Source of the DNA: Pterobdella sp. o SKG-2022
Taxonomy: Eukaryota > Annelida > Clitellata > Hirudinida > Piscicolidae
Direction of reading: 5' to 3'
NCBI GenBank assembly: GCA_964035795.1
Contig: OZ038321.1
Location: forward strand, 25,449,781-25,513,780
DNA length: 64,000 bases
Shown piece after piece: positions 48,917 through 61,150 of the stretch. The translations under genes were made by a program, and so were the position numbers. The notes under the pieces were generated by a model. The model worked only from the letters and a program-made list of their open reading frames with translations, made no database searches and was not told where the DNA came from. Numbering within the stretch: position 1 is the first letter of the stretch; each line of letters opens with the position of its first letter.

Positions 48917-51900
48917 ATGATTTGTTCATTGTTTTTGATCTTGATCTTACACTGTGCTTCCAGCTATGCACAATGTGAAGGCTTGTTCACTATAGATGAT
49001 GTACGTAAAGGTGGAGATTGCCTTGGTAATGAATCTTGGGTGGTGAGTTTTCTTTAATTTCTTTATATTGTCTCATTGTCATATTTGAGGGCATGAAAAA
49101 CTAGCTGTGAAATCACGCCAAAGTGCATGAAGCTTATTTTATTATTGGCGTCTAATTCAATTGCATCAAACATGTTGACCCTTTCATTCACACTGTTCAT
49201 TCTCTTCTGTGTTTCCTTTGAACCTTATTCTTAAAGTTCCAACTCAACCGTTGAATGTTATGATAATAATGCCTTCTTACATGGAAAGTTTTTTAACGTG
49301 TTTTCTGTACCATAAACCATAATTTCAGTCAAACCATGCTATCCTTCCACCCCATCTTACATTTTTAGGCGTGTTTTTGTTCAGTTTGACTGACTAAATA
49401 ATGCGTAAAAGGCTCTTTTTACCATTAATTTTTCTTGAAAAAATTTTATCTAGCCGGCAGAATTCGACCTGCTTCAATATAATTTTGCATCTTTTTTACA
49501 CTCTTTTTTTTTGCTAATTCTCAAATATGAGTTTTTGAATTCATTCATTCTCTAATCTTTTATCTTTTTTTTAAAGTTTCATATTTCATAAAATCTTTCA
49601 AAAAATGGTCAAAAATAACTATTAAAAACTATATGTGTCTAATATTTAAGCCATTGTTTGCACCACACAAACATTTTCAAAGTTAATTCAGAGAAGAGTC
49701 GATGGCTCGGTGAATTTCACAAGAGGACTGACAGACTACATCCATGGTTTTGGGGATGTAAATGGAAACTATTGGATCGGTGAGATTTCAAAAACTTGAG
49801 CATCCTTATCAAAACTATTATTATAAAACTTTCGTTTCAAGTCAAAACATAGTTGAAAAATTTTCTCTACAAAACTTTTCCTTTTGCCTTTATTCTTAGT
49901 TTCGATAAGCTTTCACGACTGTTGAACATTATGCTTGGAGTTTTCAGATCTATTCTTAGTTTAGCTAGTAAAGTCTTTTTTGGTCTACTCACATGAAGTT
50001 TCGATGTATCTAGGAACTAATTTTTTATAGCTCTTTGCGCCGGTGCACTTGAGTCTAGTTTCAAGATAGGACTATTCACGCAGACTTGCGAGAAGCGATG
50101 GTCTGGCTCAGTTCTTGCGTGTTTGTTATTTTGTATGGCTTTTATAATTTCAATCTTTTTTGCTAGAATACTCCTAACACTCATAGAAGGATTTCGTAAC
50201 CAAAAGAAAGAAGCTGTGATAACTTTCATCGATTTCAAAAAAGTATTTGACCCGATAGATCGGTCCAAAATGAGAAAAAACCCTTGTTGCATATGGAATT
50301 CCTTCTGAAATCGTTAATTCATTATGAGTGATGTATGCAAAACTCTCCGTCGTTGTAGTAACCCTTGAAGGCAATACTGACATCTTCCAGGTCGATGCGT
50401 ACATCCATCTCTATCTTGAAAATTTCCATTTTTCAATTTACCTATAAATGTTGCAACCTCTTCACTAATAATAAAATTTTTAAATGTGTGAGTGAGTGTA
50501 AACTGCATGGGATGAAAAGCAAAATCTTCAGGGTAGAATTTTTTTGAAAAGTGGTTTTCACTTCATTTAATCCTCAAATTTTATTAGCCTCATCAAAGCT
50601 TTAGAATTTTATTGCTTGGAATTTTTTTATGTCTGCAGAACAATTTTTTACTTCAGGCCGCTATGTATCTAACCACTTCTCGTAATAAGTTTTTGCCTTT
50701 GTTTACAGTTTCAATTTATTTTTTCTAATAATTTCCGTTTTGCATACTCTTTAGAGTTTTTAAAAAAAAATCACAGTTTCAACCATGGGGGGTTCTGCTG
50801 AATAGATTGTGTTGTCAGCTCTGCATGATTGCTCCATTTATTTATTTTATATTTATTTTATTTATTCACCTTTATAAAGCAAATTTTTCACATAAGTTAA
50901 ACATGTATCAAAGGCGCTTAAAAGTACAAATATAGTTTATGAAGAGTTATAGTCTGTGAAAATGAGGCTTGAGCGATGATTTGAATGATTGATGAGAAAG
51001 TGATCCGATTTCATTAGGGAAAGCGTTTCCTATTGAATGTGCTGCCTGGCTGAATACTGAAGTACTTGGCTCTGCCAACTGGTAGATGAAGTAGTGAGTT
51101 TCTTGATTTTAATGAGAAGAGAAAATTTATATTGTTTGTGAGTTTGAAAAAATACCTAGAGTTTTTTGAGTGATAACAGTTGTGGGTGAGAATAGCTATC
51201 TTGAAAATGGTCCATTTGAGTATAGGAAGCCAGTGATGCTTGTCTAGATATTGGGTTGATGGGGTGAAGATGTCACAGTTGGGAAAGAGGTTGTGAGCTA
51301 TTTATAAATTGAGGCATTTACGAATGAGTTTGATAGCTTTGATATGTGAGCTGAATTGTTTGGCTGTTGAAGAGATTTGTTGGTCGAAAGAGAGAGTGTT
51401 GTCAATGATGACACCGAGTAATTTTATTTCAGAAAAAAGATTCATATTCTGACCAGCAATGTGAAATTTTCTATTTTTGGTTGGGTTTTTATGCGTGATT
51501 AAATAATGACAAACATTGCATTCGTTTTGTCGATGTTGAGTTTGAGAAGGTTTTGCGAGGTGTGTACAGAGAAGACGCGTTTTGATATTTCTTTGACGGC
51601 TTGTTGAGGGTTGTCGTAAGGAAATTTAGATGTAAGAATCATGTCAACTACGTATTGATGAAAAGTGATGTGATGTTTTTTAAAAATTTTGGTTAAAGGG
51701 TGAATGTAAATGACGAAAAGCAGAGAGCCAAAAACAGACTCTTGTGGAACACCAGTTGATAAAGGCAGTATAGGTGAATAAATTTTATCTACTTTGATAA
51801 ATTGAGAACGATTTGTGAGATATGAAGTTAGCCAAAGAAGAACTGTGTTTACAACTCTAAAATCATGCTTTAAAGTAGAGATAAATATTTGATTGTCAGT

Positions 51901-54900
51901 CGTGTCAAAAGCTGCAGATAGATCTAGTGAAACCAACAGAATTTCTTCGACCGTTATCTTGAGCTCTTCAGTGTGTCTTTTATGTGTAGAAAGGTAGTTT
52001 TGCATGAATGATGTTCATTGTTAGCAGATTGAAATTTCTTAAGGAATGATGAAATGAAGAAATGAGTGGAGAGTTGGGATGAGGCAATTTTTTCAAAAAT
52101 TTTAGATAATGTTGTTTGATTGGATACCGGTCTATAATTGGAAAAACTAGATTTATCCAGGTTGAGTTTTTTATAAGTGGGGTTACTTGGGCAGTTTTGA
52201 AATTGGAGAAAAGAACGTTTTGAGTGAAAGAAAGGTTTGCCAGTTTTTGGATAAAGGATTGTTCAGAAGCGTTTCAGAAGAAATGTCGGTATGATGTAAA
52301 GTGGAGAGATTTTTAGATGGCAGATTTTTATTTATTAAGTAGACATCATGGTGTGAAATCTCATCATCATCATCATGTCGACCGCAGTCGAACTTTTATG
52401 ACTTTGTTCTTCCAATACTCCCTATCGCTCATAGCTATTTTTAAATCTTCTTTATCAAGATTAGTATCATCAGTTAGTTGGTTGATAAAACTTCGAGCTT
52501 GTCTTTCTCTAGTATTTTTACCACATCTTGGCTTCCATAGTATCAATTTGTGTATAACTTCTTTACTGCGAAAGCAATGTTTTGCGAAACTGACTCTCTG
52601 TGTTGCAATTGTATTGGATATCTTTGGTAAGTTGTCGTATAGTACATTATTGCTTATACGTTGCTGCCATTTTACATTATTCACAACTCTTAGCATTTTT
52701 GTATAGCACGCGTTTAATTTTGTTTCTAACTTTTTGGTCAATGTCCAGATACTAGATCCATAGAGTAGCACAGAGCTCACTGTAGTATGGAAACATGCTA
52801 ATTTCAAGTTTTTTTGGCAGATTTGAATTCCAAATAGTATTTAGTTTTTGTAGTGCAACCCAAGATTTACCGATTCTTACGTCAACGTCTTTCTCGTTGG
52901 AATATATCCAGGATCCTAGATAGAGAAAATCGTTTGTGGGTTTTATGCATTTTTTGTTTATTGTGGTGAAATTTGAAGAATTTTGGTTAAATGTCATATA
53001 TTGTGTTTTTTTCTCATTAATGTGAAGACCTATTAGTTTGGCTGCCATTTCTACGGTATGCAACAGTTTTTCAGCTTTATCTACAGAGTCTGAAAGTAGG
53101 GCATTATCATCAGCGTAGTATATGTCTGTTACACATAGTGATGGATGTCTCCTACTTTTAGCTTTTTCGAGAGTAAAGCCACAATCATTTGAATTAGAGA
53201 TTGCTGTTCTCATTGCATAATCTACTGCTATTATGAACAGGTAGGGTGCTAGTGTATCTCCCTGCAAAACTCCTGCATGAATTGGAAAAAAACTTGTATC
53301 ACCATCTGGAGAAATAACTTTAGCAGTAGTGTTTTTATATAGACGTGAAATTGCGTTTACAGTTTCATGAGGAATGCCATATGCTTTTAGTATTTCCATG
53401 AAATTTCCTCTATGAATTAAATCAAAAGCTTTATGGAAATTCACAAAAATCATAACTGCCGGTAGTGTTTTTGATTTGACACCTTCGAGTATTCTTCTCA
53501 ACTTGAGGATTTGAGCAAGAGTGGATCGACCAGGTCTGAAGCCATTTTGGTTTGTTCTCAACTTTTTGTCTAAAACTGGATGTATTCTATTGAGCAACAT
53601 TTTATTTTATATTTTGGATGCTGACGAAGATAGAGTTATTCCTCAATAATTACTGGCTATACTCAAGTCTCCCTTTTTTGGAACAGGTAAGATTTTACCT
53701 TGTAGCCAGCAGTTTGGTACATCACCAGTTATGTTTTGTTGCATAAATTTAATAGTTCGTTCATACAGCCTGTTTTCCATGTTTCAATTGGTATATTATC
53801 AAGGCCAGTAGCTTTGTTATTTTGAAAAGACTTTATGGAAGCTTGAAGCTCGATTGCAGTAAATTCACCAGTTTTAATTGGGAGAGTATCGAATACTTTT
53901 GGTACGGGTTGATCATCTATCTCCGGTGATTGTCCGAGAAGCTTTTGAAAGTGATCTTTCCAAATAGCAAGACGTTCATCTGTGTTGCTTGATTTGATTC
54001 GACCACGTTTTGGCCCTTTTCTTCTCGTCACTTCATTCACCGTATCCCATACTAGTCTAGAATGGTGATTTATGTGCGCATCTTTGCTTTCCACGTAATT
54101 TTTTTGTTCTTTATCATAAGCATGGTCTAGATCTTTTTTAGCTTTTTCCACAAGTAGGGTGTTTGTAAGATCGTTTTTTTTCTTTCTTGCGTTTGAAAGC
54201 TTCGTTCAGCTCATTTTGCTTTTTGCAAGCCATATCGTTTTCCCATGGCAAATCTCTTTTTGGTTTGATTTTTTTTGGAACATATTTTTCAGCAGCTTCA
54301 GCGTGAGCTTTTATTATATTTTCATAAATATCGTTTGTTGAAAAGTTATCAAGATTAAGGTTTTGTAGTTGTTCAAATCGGTTTCTGATTTCTACAGCAT
54401 AGCTATTTTTTATATTTCCATCATTTAATAATTTTGACCAATTCTCATTGTTTTTTTGCTTTTTGAGATATTTGATCTTAGAGACAATCTGATCTTTGCT
54501 GTACATATCCTGTGATCTGATTCAAGTGGTGAGTATGTGCTGAACGAGCGACAGTCAATAGCACTATTTTTCCATTTTCTGTTTATAAGGATATAATCAA
54601 GTTGACTTCTGGTTCCGTTTGGATAAGTGAAAGTCCATAATTTTTCTTTATTTTTTTGAAACTTTGTGGAAATATTGACTAGACTACAGTCGATTGTTAG
54701 ATCTAACAAATACCCACCATTTCTGTTTGTATAATTATGGTAGCTGTTGCCTACACATTTATTATTGTCAATTTTAGCGTTCATATCACCTCCTATAATT
54801 AGCACATTATGTTTGGGAATGTTTTTGATTGAATCTGTCAATTGATGGTAAAAATTTTGTATTTCTAATTCGTCAGAGTAATTTGTAGGACTGTAGCATG

Positions 54901-57900
54901 ATATCACAGTTGTTTTTGGTTTTCCATTGAAGATCGCGACCATGATTCGTGGGCTGATCGATTCAACGTTCATTAGAGACTGGTAAGCCTTAGGGCTTAT
55001 AAACATACCAACTCCTCTAATGGTAGCGTTGTTTGTTGCTTTTTCTGCAGGACTTGTAACTAGTGTCCAACCGTTTCCAGTATTGCAGTATCTTATTTTT
55101 TCTTCTGGATGATATAACTTTTTTTCTTGTATACAGGTTATATCTATATTGTATTTACTAGATGAGTATGTTAATTCATATAGTTTGTGATTATTTTTTA
55201 AAGATCTAATGTTTATTGTTGCTATATTTTTTGTTAATCTACAAATCAATAAAGATTCTTTTTTTTTAGTTTGTGGTAAGAGATTTACACCAGTAGCACA
55301 TTTTTCGATTCCAACCTGATGATTCGTTGGAGGACGAGCTCCTTGTTCACCCGCGCGACGAGTGATGCGGCATGGGGGTATATTTTTTTGTTTAGTCATA
55401 GAGTTTTTCATTGCTAGATGGGTTGCAACTTTTCTAAAAATTCACATGTTACTCTTCTAACTCGAGCAAGATTGCCTACAGTTGTAGCCAAGAATCCATC
55501 ACCATAGCATCGGTATTTTGAGGTATGCCAAAAAGAAACTACTGCTTCCCATGTGAAAATCTCATCAAAACAACTCAAGTGGATTGTTTTTGCTCCATAG
55601 TTTTTTATATAAATGTTGCTATTGGGGAAGCATGTTTTGGCAATTTTTTTCAATCTCAAAGCATCTTTTTAGCAGATTGAAATTCATCATAAGCTAACAG
55701 TTGAAAGGTTTTGTGTTTGAAGCTATCTAGCGTTAATGATCATGCATTGATACTTTGGTAGTTGTTTTTTGGGTTTTGATGTTTTTGAAGTGAGTGTATA
55801 CATAATATAACTGTTTTGAACATCCTGTGATCTGAATGGGTTTGCATTTCATTGTTTGATTTGATATATATATATATATATATATATATTAATTTTCGTC
55901 CGAATACATAATCACAACTTATAAATACGTAGTCTTTTATTTTATTGTAATCTTGTGTGATATTACTGATACTAATCTCAACGTAACTTTTTCTAACATC
56001 ATTATTTAGTTTATTGAGTTGTATATGGGTTGTAATGTTTTATTAATTGCCTTGTACCTTCCAAAGTTGTTATCTATGTGGCTCTTTGGTTGAAGAATGC
56101 ATTTGTTGTTATAAATTCATTCTATGTCAAAGTTTGTTTCAACTAAGTTCTGTTTCGATTTTCTCTTTCGCCATCATATCACTTTACACCATTACTTTGA
56201 TGTCAGCAAATTTTGAATTGAAGTCACCGAGTAAGATATGTGTATGCATTTTTAATTGTTTGTCAATTGTGATTTGTAACTGTTCAATAACTTCTGTCTT
56301 TTCTATTTCAATTAAATGTTTTTTGGTTGGGTTATGCCATATACTTTTAGATAATATTTTTTCAAAATTTCGCAATGAAACTAACTATTCAGTCTGATAT
56401 TGTCTTTCAAGGAATTTTTGTTTTGCTTTTATACATTAAGCCAAAACCATAATATTTATTATAAGATTTTAAAATCTGAAGTGTTTTGTTGTCTTCATTC
56501 ATTGTTTTTTTTATTTTTATTTTTGTTTCTTGAACAAGCAAAAAATCATTCTTGTAATTTTGAAAGTTTTGAAAAAGACTTTTTTTTCTATCTTCTTTCA
56601 AGCCCCTAACATTGAAAGCCGCAAAGGTGGTTGTGTGGCTACTATTTTTCTCACTTTTTTTTTCTTTTACTCAAGTTCATAATTTTCAAGTTTTTTGAAA
56701 TATTTTGTTTAACATTTTTCATTCAGAAATATTTAAACTCGGTTCAACAAGCCAAAGATAAATATCAAAAACACTAAAAGAATTTGTTAGGGTAAACAAC
56801 GACCTCTTTAAACCCTTCCGCATTGTCAATGGTGTGAAACAAAGTTGTGTCCTGGCTTCAACTCTGTTCAGCATCTTCTTCAGCATGATGCTCAAAGAGG
56901 CCATGGAAGACCTTGACGATGAAGATGCTGTATACATCCGCTATCGCTTCGACGGCAGTCTATTCAATCTTAGAAGGTTGCAGGCCCACAAAAAGACTTG
57001 TGAGCATTTAGTTTGAGATTTTTTATTTGCCCACGACGCTGCCTTCGTTGCACATACCAAAAGAGCCTTGCAGCATTTGACAACCTGCTTTGCAGAAATA
57101 GCCCAGATCTTTGGTCTCGAGCTAAACCTGAAAAAAACGCAAGTTCTCCACCAGCCTACACCTCAAGAAAAGTATCGCTTTCTTTACAAAACCATTAGTG
57201 AGACTTTGTTGAAGACCGTTCACCAGTTCCCTTACTTGGGCTGCACAATAACATCAGATGCCAAAATCGACAAAGAAATAGATAACGGACTGGCCAACTC
57301 GTTACAACGCTTTTGGCAGACTGTACATAAAAGTCTGGAAAAACAAGCACCTGAAGAAGAGCACCAAAATTATCGTGTGCAGAGCCGTCATACTCACCAC
57401 CCTACTGTACGGTTCTGAAGCATGGGTAACGTATCGTCACAGCGTGCGACTCCTGGAGCGTGTCTACCAGCGCTGTCTCTGCATTATTCTCAACATTCAC
57501 TGGAGCGATTACGTCACAAATGTTGAGATCCTTGAGAAAGTGAAAATCACTAATATTGAAGCCATGCTACTAAAGTCACAGCTACGCTGGGCAGGACATG
57601 TCTCCAGAATGGGCGATCATCGCTTACCCAAGATGGCCTTGTATAGCAAGCTTTCCACTGACCACCGTGACTTAGAGGCACCAAAGAGGCGTTATAAGGC
57701 CTCTTTGGAAAAATCACTCAGTATCTGCCACATTGACCATAGCCAGTAGTCTACTTTGGGTGCCGACCGCGGCACCTGGCGCTACACAACCATCAGGCTG
57801 CTTCCTCTTTTGATGTTTCTCGCAAAATCAACCTGAAGGAAAAACGTTGCAGAAGAAAAAAGCTTGATGTCTCACCAGTCGTTTCTGACATAACCTTTAA

Positions 57901-59131
57901 CTGAAGTCACTGTGGTCACGCCTGTCTATCTCACATTGGCCTAGTCAGCCACGAGTGCGCTTGCAGTAGACGTGGGAACCCCCCTTCATAAAATCTTCGT
58001 TCGCGAAGTTAAGCCATTAGAAACAAATTTTCTAAACTTTTTAAAACTTTTCAAATCTTGAAAAAATTATTCTTATAAAATATTTGTTTTCAATTTGAAG
58101 AAACATTGTAAATTTTTTCATTTTGAACGAATCCTTTCGAAAACAAGTTTTCACGGTCAGGTTCATTTAAATAAATGTGTTTAAGGTAAAAAGCTTTATA
58201 GTCAGACTTCGATAATTTTGCCTACAATGAAAATTTTACAAATATTTTTCTATACATCTCATGCAAAATATACATTCAGGTTTGGAAAGAATCCACCAAT
58301 TGACCGCCAATGGCACAAAGCTTTTGCTCATTCTAGAGAAAAACAATGGAACAGTCTATTGTCAAAAATTTAACTTCTTCAAGATCGATGGATGTGAAAA
58401 CAAATACCAGTTGCACGTTAAGAATCCCGTTCAAAAATTTGGTGAGTTTTTATTAAGTAATCAATTAAATAAAGTTTTCACAACGGCTAGTTCTTAAGCA
58501 CCCTGCCTCGAAACAAAGGCTCTTGAACGCCTAGTCTCTAAAAGAGTATACTATGTCAATTCTTATTATTTATTTTATTGTTTATAAAGTAATTGATTTT
58601 ATTTAAATTTTAGGAATTGTGTTTCAAACTTTAAAAAACTTCAGAGCGTTTATAATAGCATTTATATATATCTGAGACGTACGTTTTTCGTTGAAAATAG
58701 CTAGTTGTAGATTTGTAGACTTTACAATTTTGTAATAAAAACTTTCTATTGTTGTCTTTCCATTATAAATAATATGACACATTTATAAGGAGTTTTCTAT
58801 TGTTGTCTTTCCATTATAACTAATATGACACATTTATAAGGAGTTGGGTGACAGTTTTGTAGCGTTAGCAAATGTAAATTGTTCACAATTGACAGGTCAT
58901 GGCATGACAGCTCAAAATGGGGCTAATTTTACAACAATTGACTCAGATAATGACTTATCTACGAATAATTGTGCTAAAAGATTCAGGGGTGGCTGGTGGT
59001 ACAAACGTTGTCATGCCTCTAACTTGAATGGAGTGTATGGGTCTGAAGCATATGGTGAAGGAATTAATTATCGTCCTCTCACCACATATTATGAATCCAT
59101 GAAATCTACCAGAATGTTGGTGGCTGTGTGA
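48917..59131 (+). CDS. Secreted fibrinogen-related domain (FReD) protein
   Basis: A small secreted lectin-like protein of the ficolin/tachylectin/angiopoietin-domain type; ligand unknown. Exons: 48917-49042, 49683-49779, 58280-58441, and about 58841-59131. Exon 1 encodes a signal peptide (MICSLFLILILHCASSYA). Then comes a reduced start of the FReD, joined in frame to WVLIQRRVDGSVNFTRG and YIHGFGDVNGNYWIG. Exon 3 gives LERIHQLTANG and YQLHVKN. Exon 4 has the calcium-site DSDND, CAKRFRGGWWYKRCHASNLN (the family hallmark) and a GVY motif. About 224 residues in all. The usual YCDMxTDGGG segment is missing. Exon 3 ends in phase 1 (GGTGAG donor), while AG sites before exon 4 give phase 0; a microexon, a weak donor or a disabling change may explain this. 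Intron 2 is 8.5 kb and full of retroelements. Confidence 0.82.
49990..50440 (+). mobile_element. RT palm fragment, 5' and 3' truncated
   Basis: Frames give EGFRNQKKEAVITFIDFKKV and FDPIDRSKM, then AYGIPSEIVNSL, then VVVVTLEGNTDIFQVDA. This is the RT palm region just before the GVLQGDTLAP motif, related to the RT of the element at 52373. Lies in the FReD gene's intron 2. Confidence 0.78.
50860..52315 (-). mobile_element. L2/CR1-like retrotransposon, RT and 3' end
   Basis: Minus strand: SNYRPVSNQTTLSKIFEKIA, FQSANNEHHSC, LVSLDLSAAFDTTDNQIF, LSTGVPQESVFGSLLFVIYI (GVPQGSVLGPLLF), YVVDMILTSKF (degenerate YxDD), LNIDKTNAMF, then HWLPILKWTIFK and FNRKRFP. One long frame (51499-52005) remains open. 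The YADD motif is mutated to YVVD, so it is dead. The 3' end is AAGGCGCTT plus an ATTTATTTTAT tail near 50860. Confidence 0.85.
52373..55411 (-). mobile_element. Nearly full-length EN-RT non-LTR retrotransposon (RTE-like 3' tail)
   Basis: Endonuclease frame 55411-54425: ATINIRSLKNN, ITCIQEKKLYH, VISCYSPTN, IIGGDMNAKID, SQLDYILINRKWK and ESDHRI. The linker follows (54506-53729), then the RT frame 53600-52752: QNGFRPGRSTLAQILKLRR, VMIFVNFHKAFDLIHR, GVLQGDTLAPYLFII, YYADDNALLSD (intact catalytic motif), LIGLHINEKKTQYM and DFLYLGSWIYSNEKDVDVRI. The C-terminus, 52807-52373, has LLYGSSIWTLTKKLE and ends DREYWKNKVIKVRLRST. The 3' end has a CGACxGxxGTCGAC palindrome and an ATGATGATG tail. Four frame changes break it. 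The tail suggests RTE-type elements, but clade assignment would need a tree. Confidence 0.88.
55412..55665 (-). other. Possible 5' region of the 52373-55411 element
   Basis: A minus-strand frame (55659-55414) of 81 codons is open just upstream of the endonuclease frame. It reads VVSFWHTSKYRCYGDGF, TTVGNLARVRRVTCEFLE and so on. I do not recognise a domain. It may be a short ORF1 or leader of the element, or sequence it captured. The motif TTTAGCAGATTGAAATT at 55668 also occurs at 52021 inside the neighbouring L2 element, hinting at where the element inserted. Confidence 0.35.
56180..56640 (-). mobile_element. Endonuclease fragment of another non-LTR element
   Basis: Minus frames: EDRKKSLFQNFQNYKNDFL, LLVQETKIK, then ILLGDFNSKFADIK. 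These are the N-terminal, xxQExx and GDFN motifs of an APE-type endonuclease. RT is absent. An AT-dinucleotide run lies close by (55867-55890). Confidence 0.7.
56740..57990 (+). mobile_element. RT fragment with C-terminal C2H2 zinc finger
   Basis: Plus frames: FRIVNGVKQSCVLASTLFSI (GVKQGCVLAPTLFS), YRFDGSLFNLRRL, LFAHDAAFVAHT (YADD degenerate to FAHD), FGLELNLKKTQVLHQP, FPYLGCTITSDAKIDKEID, then frameshifted VILTTLLYGSEAWVTYR, LRWAGHVSRMGDHRLPK. The last 60 bases of coding text (57900-57965) show C-x2-CGH-x9-H, the C2H2 finger that ends this family. Catalytic mutation and several frameshifts show it is dead. Confidence 0.82.
58744..58845. repeat. 51-bp tandem duplication across the FReD exon 4 acceptor
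   Basis: TTCTATTGTTGTCTTTCCAT through ACATTTATAAGGAGTT is present twice (58744-58794 and 58795-58845), with one or two differences. The second copy provides the sequence just before the last exon. Confidence 0.9.
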
Positions 59132-60380
59132 AGATTTGAACCATTGTTGTTGATTAATATTAAGAGTGATTTTGGATAAAAGTATTTGGATGGTAAAAAT
59201 TATAGAATTTCAAGTTAAATATATTTTATAAAAGATTCCAAATTGTTGAAATTGAGTTTTTTTTAAACATCTCCATCAAGTTTTTTTAAAAAAATATATT
59301 AAAGTATATTGTTTTATTCTCATTTTTACTAGGTTTCACAAACGATCATAAGTTTTGACGTTTCATCATAATTGTTTTTCTCATTATTTTTGTTACCTAA
59401 TACATTATCTTTTTTTGGGTTAGAAGCATTGAAAATAAAGATCAGATGAAATGGGGTTTGTTCATTACAGAAAATTATGCTGCAAACATTGAGAAATCAA
59501 AAGTTTTCATAAAGGTATATTAGAAAAACTTTAACATTATTTTAAGCGCAAGGAAGATTGGCTAGATTACTCCGGTTCTGAAAAATTTAAATTGGCTCTA
59601 AGTTAGAGATAAGATTTAAATAAAATTGTAGAGCTAATATTTGAATTTAGGTCTAAAATCAGAAGAGCTGATACCAATTTCTGAAATAATCAGAAAGCAA
59701 AAACTTAGGTCTTTGCACTCAACTAATTTATAGGTCCCTGTATTGTACACTGATTTCTTCAGCACTAACTCCAGGCAGTTAAGTCCACTTTCAGCTGCAA
59801 ATACCTGAAACCATTTTTGGTGCATTTTTTTCATTTCTAAGCTTTTTCATATCAATAGTTTTTTTTTTCAAAATTCTTTTTTTCAAATATCGTTTTAAGG
59901 ATCTATTTTTTATCCTAGTCTAGTTTTCCAAATAAAATTCATACGGGAGCTTGCTTATACTTTAAATTGTTGCCGTATTCGTTAACAATAATAATTTATT
60001 CCAAACTAGTTATTGTAAAATTCAAATGAAAACATTTGTGCAAAATAAATGAAGTAAAAAAAATATGAATTTTGTACAGTAACTTCAATTATGAGAAAAC
60101 ATTGAAGACGTTTTTGTGTTTTGTTCAGTACATTAGCACTGTTGTATTTTCTGGAGTTCCTTTTTGTTCAAGAAAATGAGTCTCACAAAACAAAGAATCA
60201 AAATTTCTGAAGAAATGCACTGGTTTTCGGCAAAAACTCACTAACTTCGTGATTAGTAATAAATTATAGGCTTAAACCATCAACATGCTAAAAAACACAA
60301 TTGTAAAAATAATTACTGAATTTTATATATTATATAGAATTTCATATTATTTGAATAACTTTTTATTTTCAATTTTTCAT
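59132..60380. other. Intergenic 3' of the FReD gene, no gene seen
   Basis: AT-rich. A poly(A) signal candidate AATAAA lies near 59435. No other coding or RNA feature could be supported. Confidence 0.5.
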
Positions 60381-60381
60381 G

Positions 60382-60529
60382 AGGAATTTTTGATACATTT
60401 ATTTAAAAAAACTAAAATTTTCGATAAGTACAACCTTATCATAGATCGTTAGTAGTATAATATTGTGAAGGTATGTGATTATAATCGAAAATTTTAGTTC
60501 ATTTAAAATAAATGTATCAAAAAATTTCT
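60382..60529. repeat. Hairpin MITE family 2 (core TAAAATTTTCGATAA)
   Basis: TTTTTGATACATTTATTTAA, then AACTAAAATTTTCGATAAG, is mirrored by AATCGAAAATTTTAGTTCAT and AATAAATGTATCAAAAAATT. The arms of about 50 bp surround a 45-bp loop. Related copies: 61981-62078, and a half at about 60636-60675. Confidence 0.8.
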
Positions 60530-60859
60530 CAGAAATAATTGAAAAAACACATATTTTTTGGTAATGATTCATAATGATAGTCTTCCATTGAATTACCATA
60601 TAACCAGTTACGATTTAATTTTTTCGCTAATGTTTAAGGATAAGGCTAAACTTATCGAAAATTATAGCTTTCGATTCTCAAAAAAAGTATTAAAAATTTA
60701 CTTTATTTGATGTTTTTTGTTAAAAAATATTTATAGAAAAATATGTTTTTATAGTTTTTTTGTATTTTGTCTAAAATATTTTTGTTCTTTTTACAATGAA
60801 GAACAGAAAATAATGTATAAATGAAATTTAAGCTTTGAATAAGCTCCAAAGATTGAAAT

Positions 60860-61150
60860 AATAATAATAATTATTATTATTAATCTTTATCTTTGTATAG
60901 CAAAAAATTTAAAAATCAAATTTACTTCAAATGTGCTCAAAAAATCTTTTGAAGCTGTCTATGGTAGAAGTAAGTTTACAAAAGTTTGTGGAAGTTCTTA
61001 CCAAAATGTGATGTGTGTAAATTATCTAGAAAAGAGTTTCACAGACGTGGGCTTTTTGAATAAAAATGACGCAAAAACAGGCTCGAGGAAAGTGTTTGAT
61101 GTAGCTGGAAACCAATACTCCACTGTACCAAAAATGCTTCTATATGTTTT
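60860..61150 (-). mobile_element. Possible L2/CR1-like 3' fragment
   Basis: An ATT microsatellite (60860-60882), then AAATTTACTTCAAATGTGCTC and TTCACAGACGTGG, resembles the antisense 3' end of the L2-like element at 14995-16040 (TTTGCTTCAAAGGCGCTC and TTCCACAGACGTGG). The plus-strand open frame here is therefore not treated as a gene. Confidence 0.5.
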
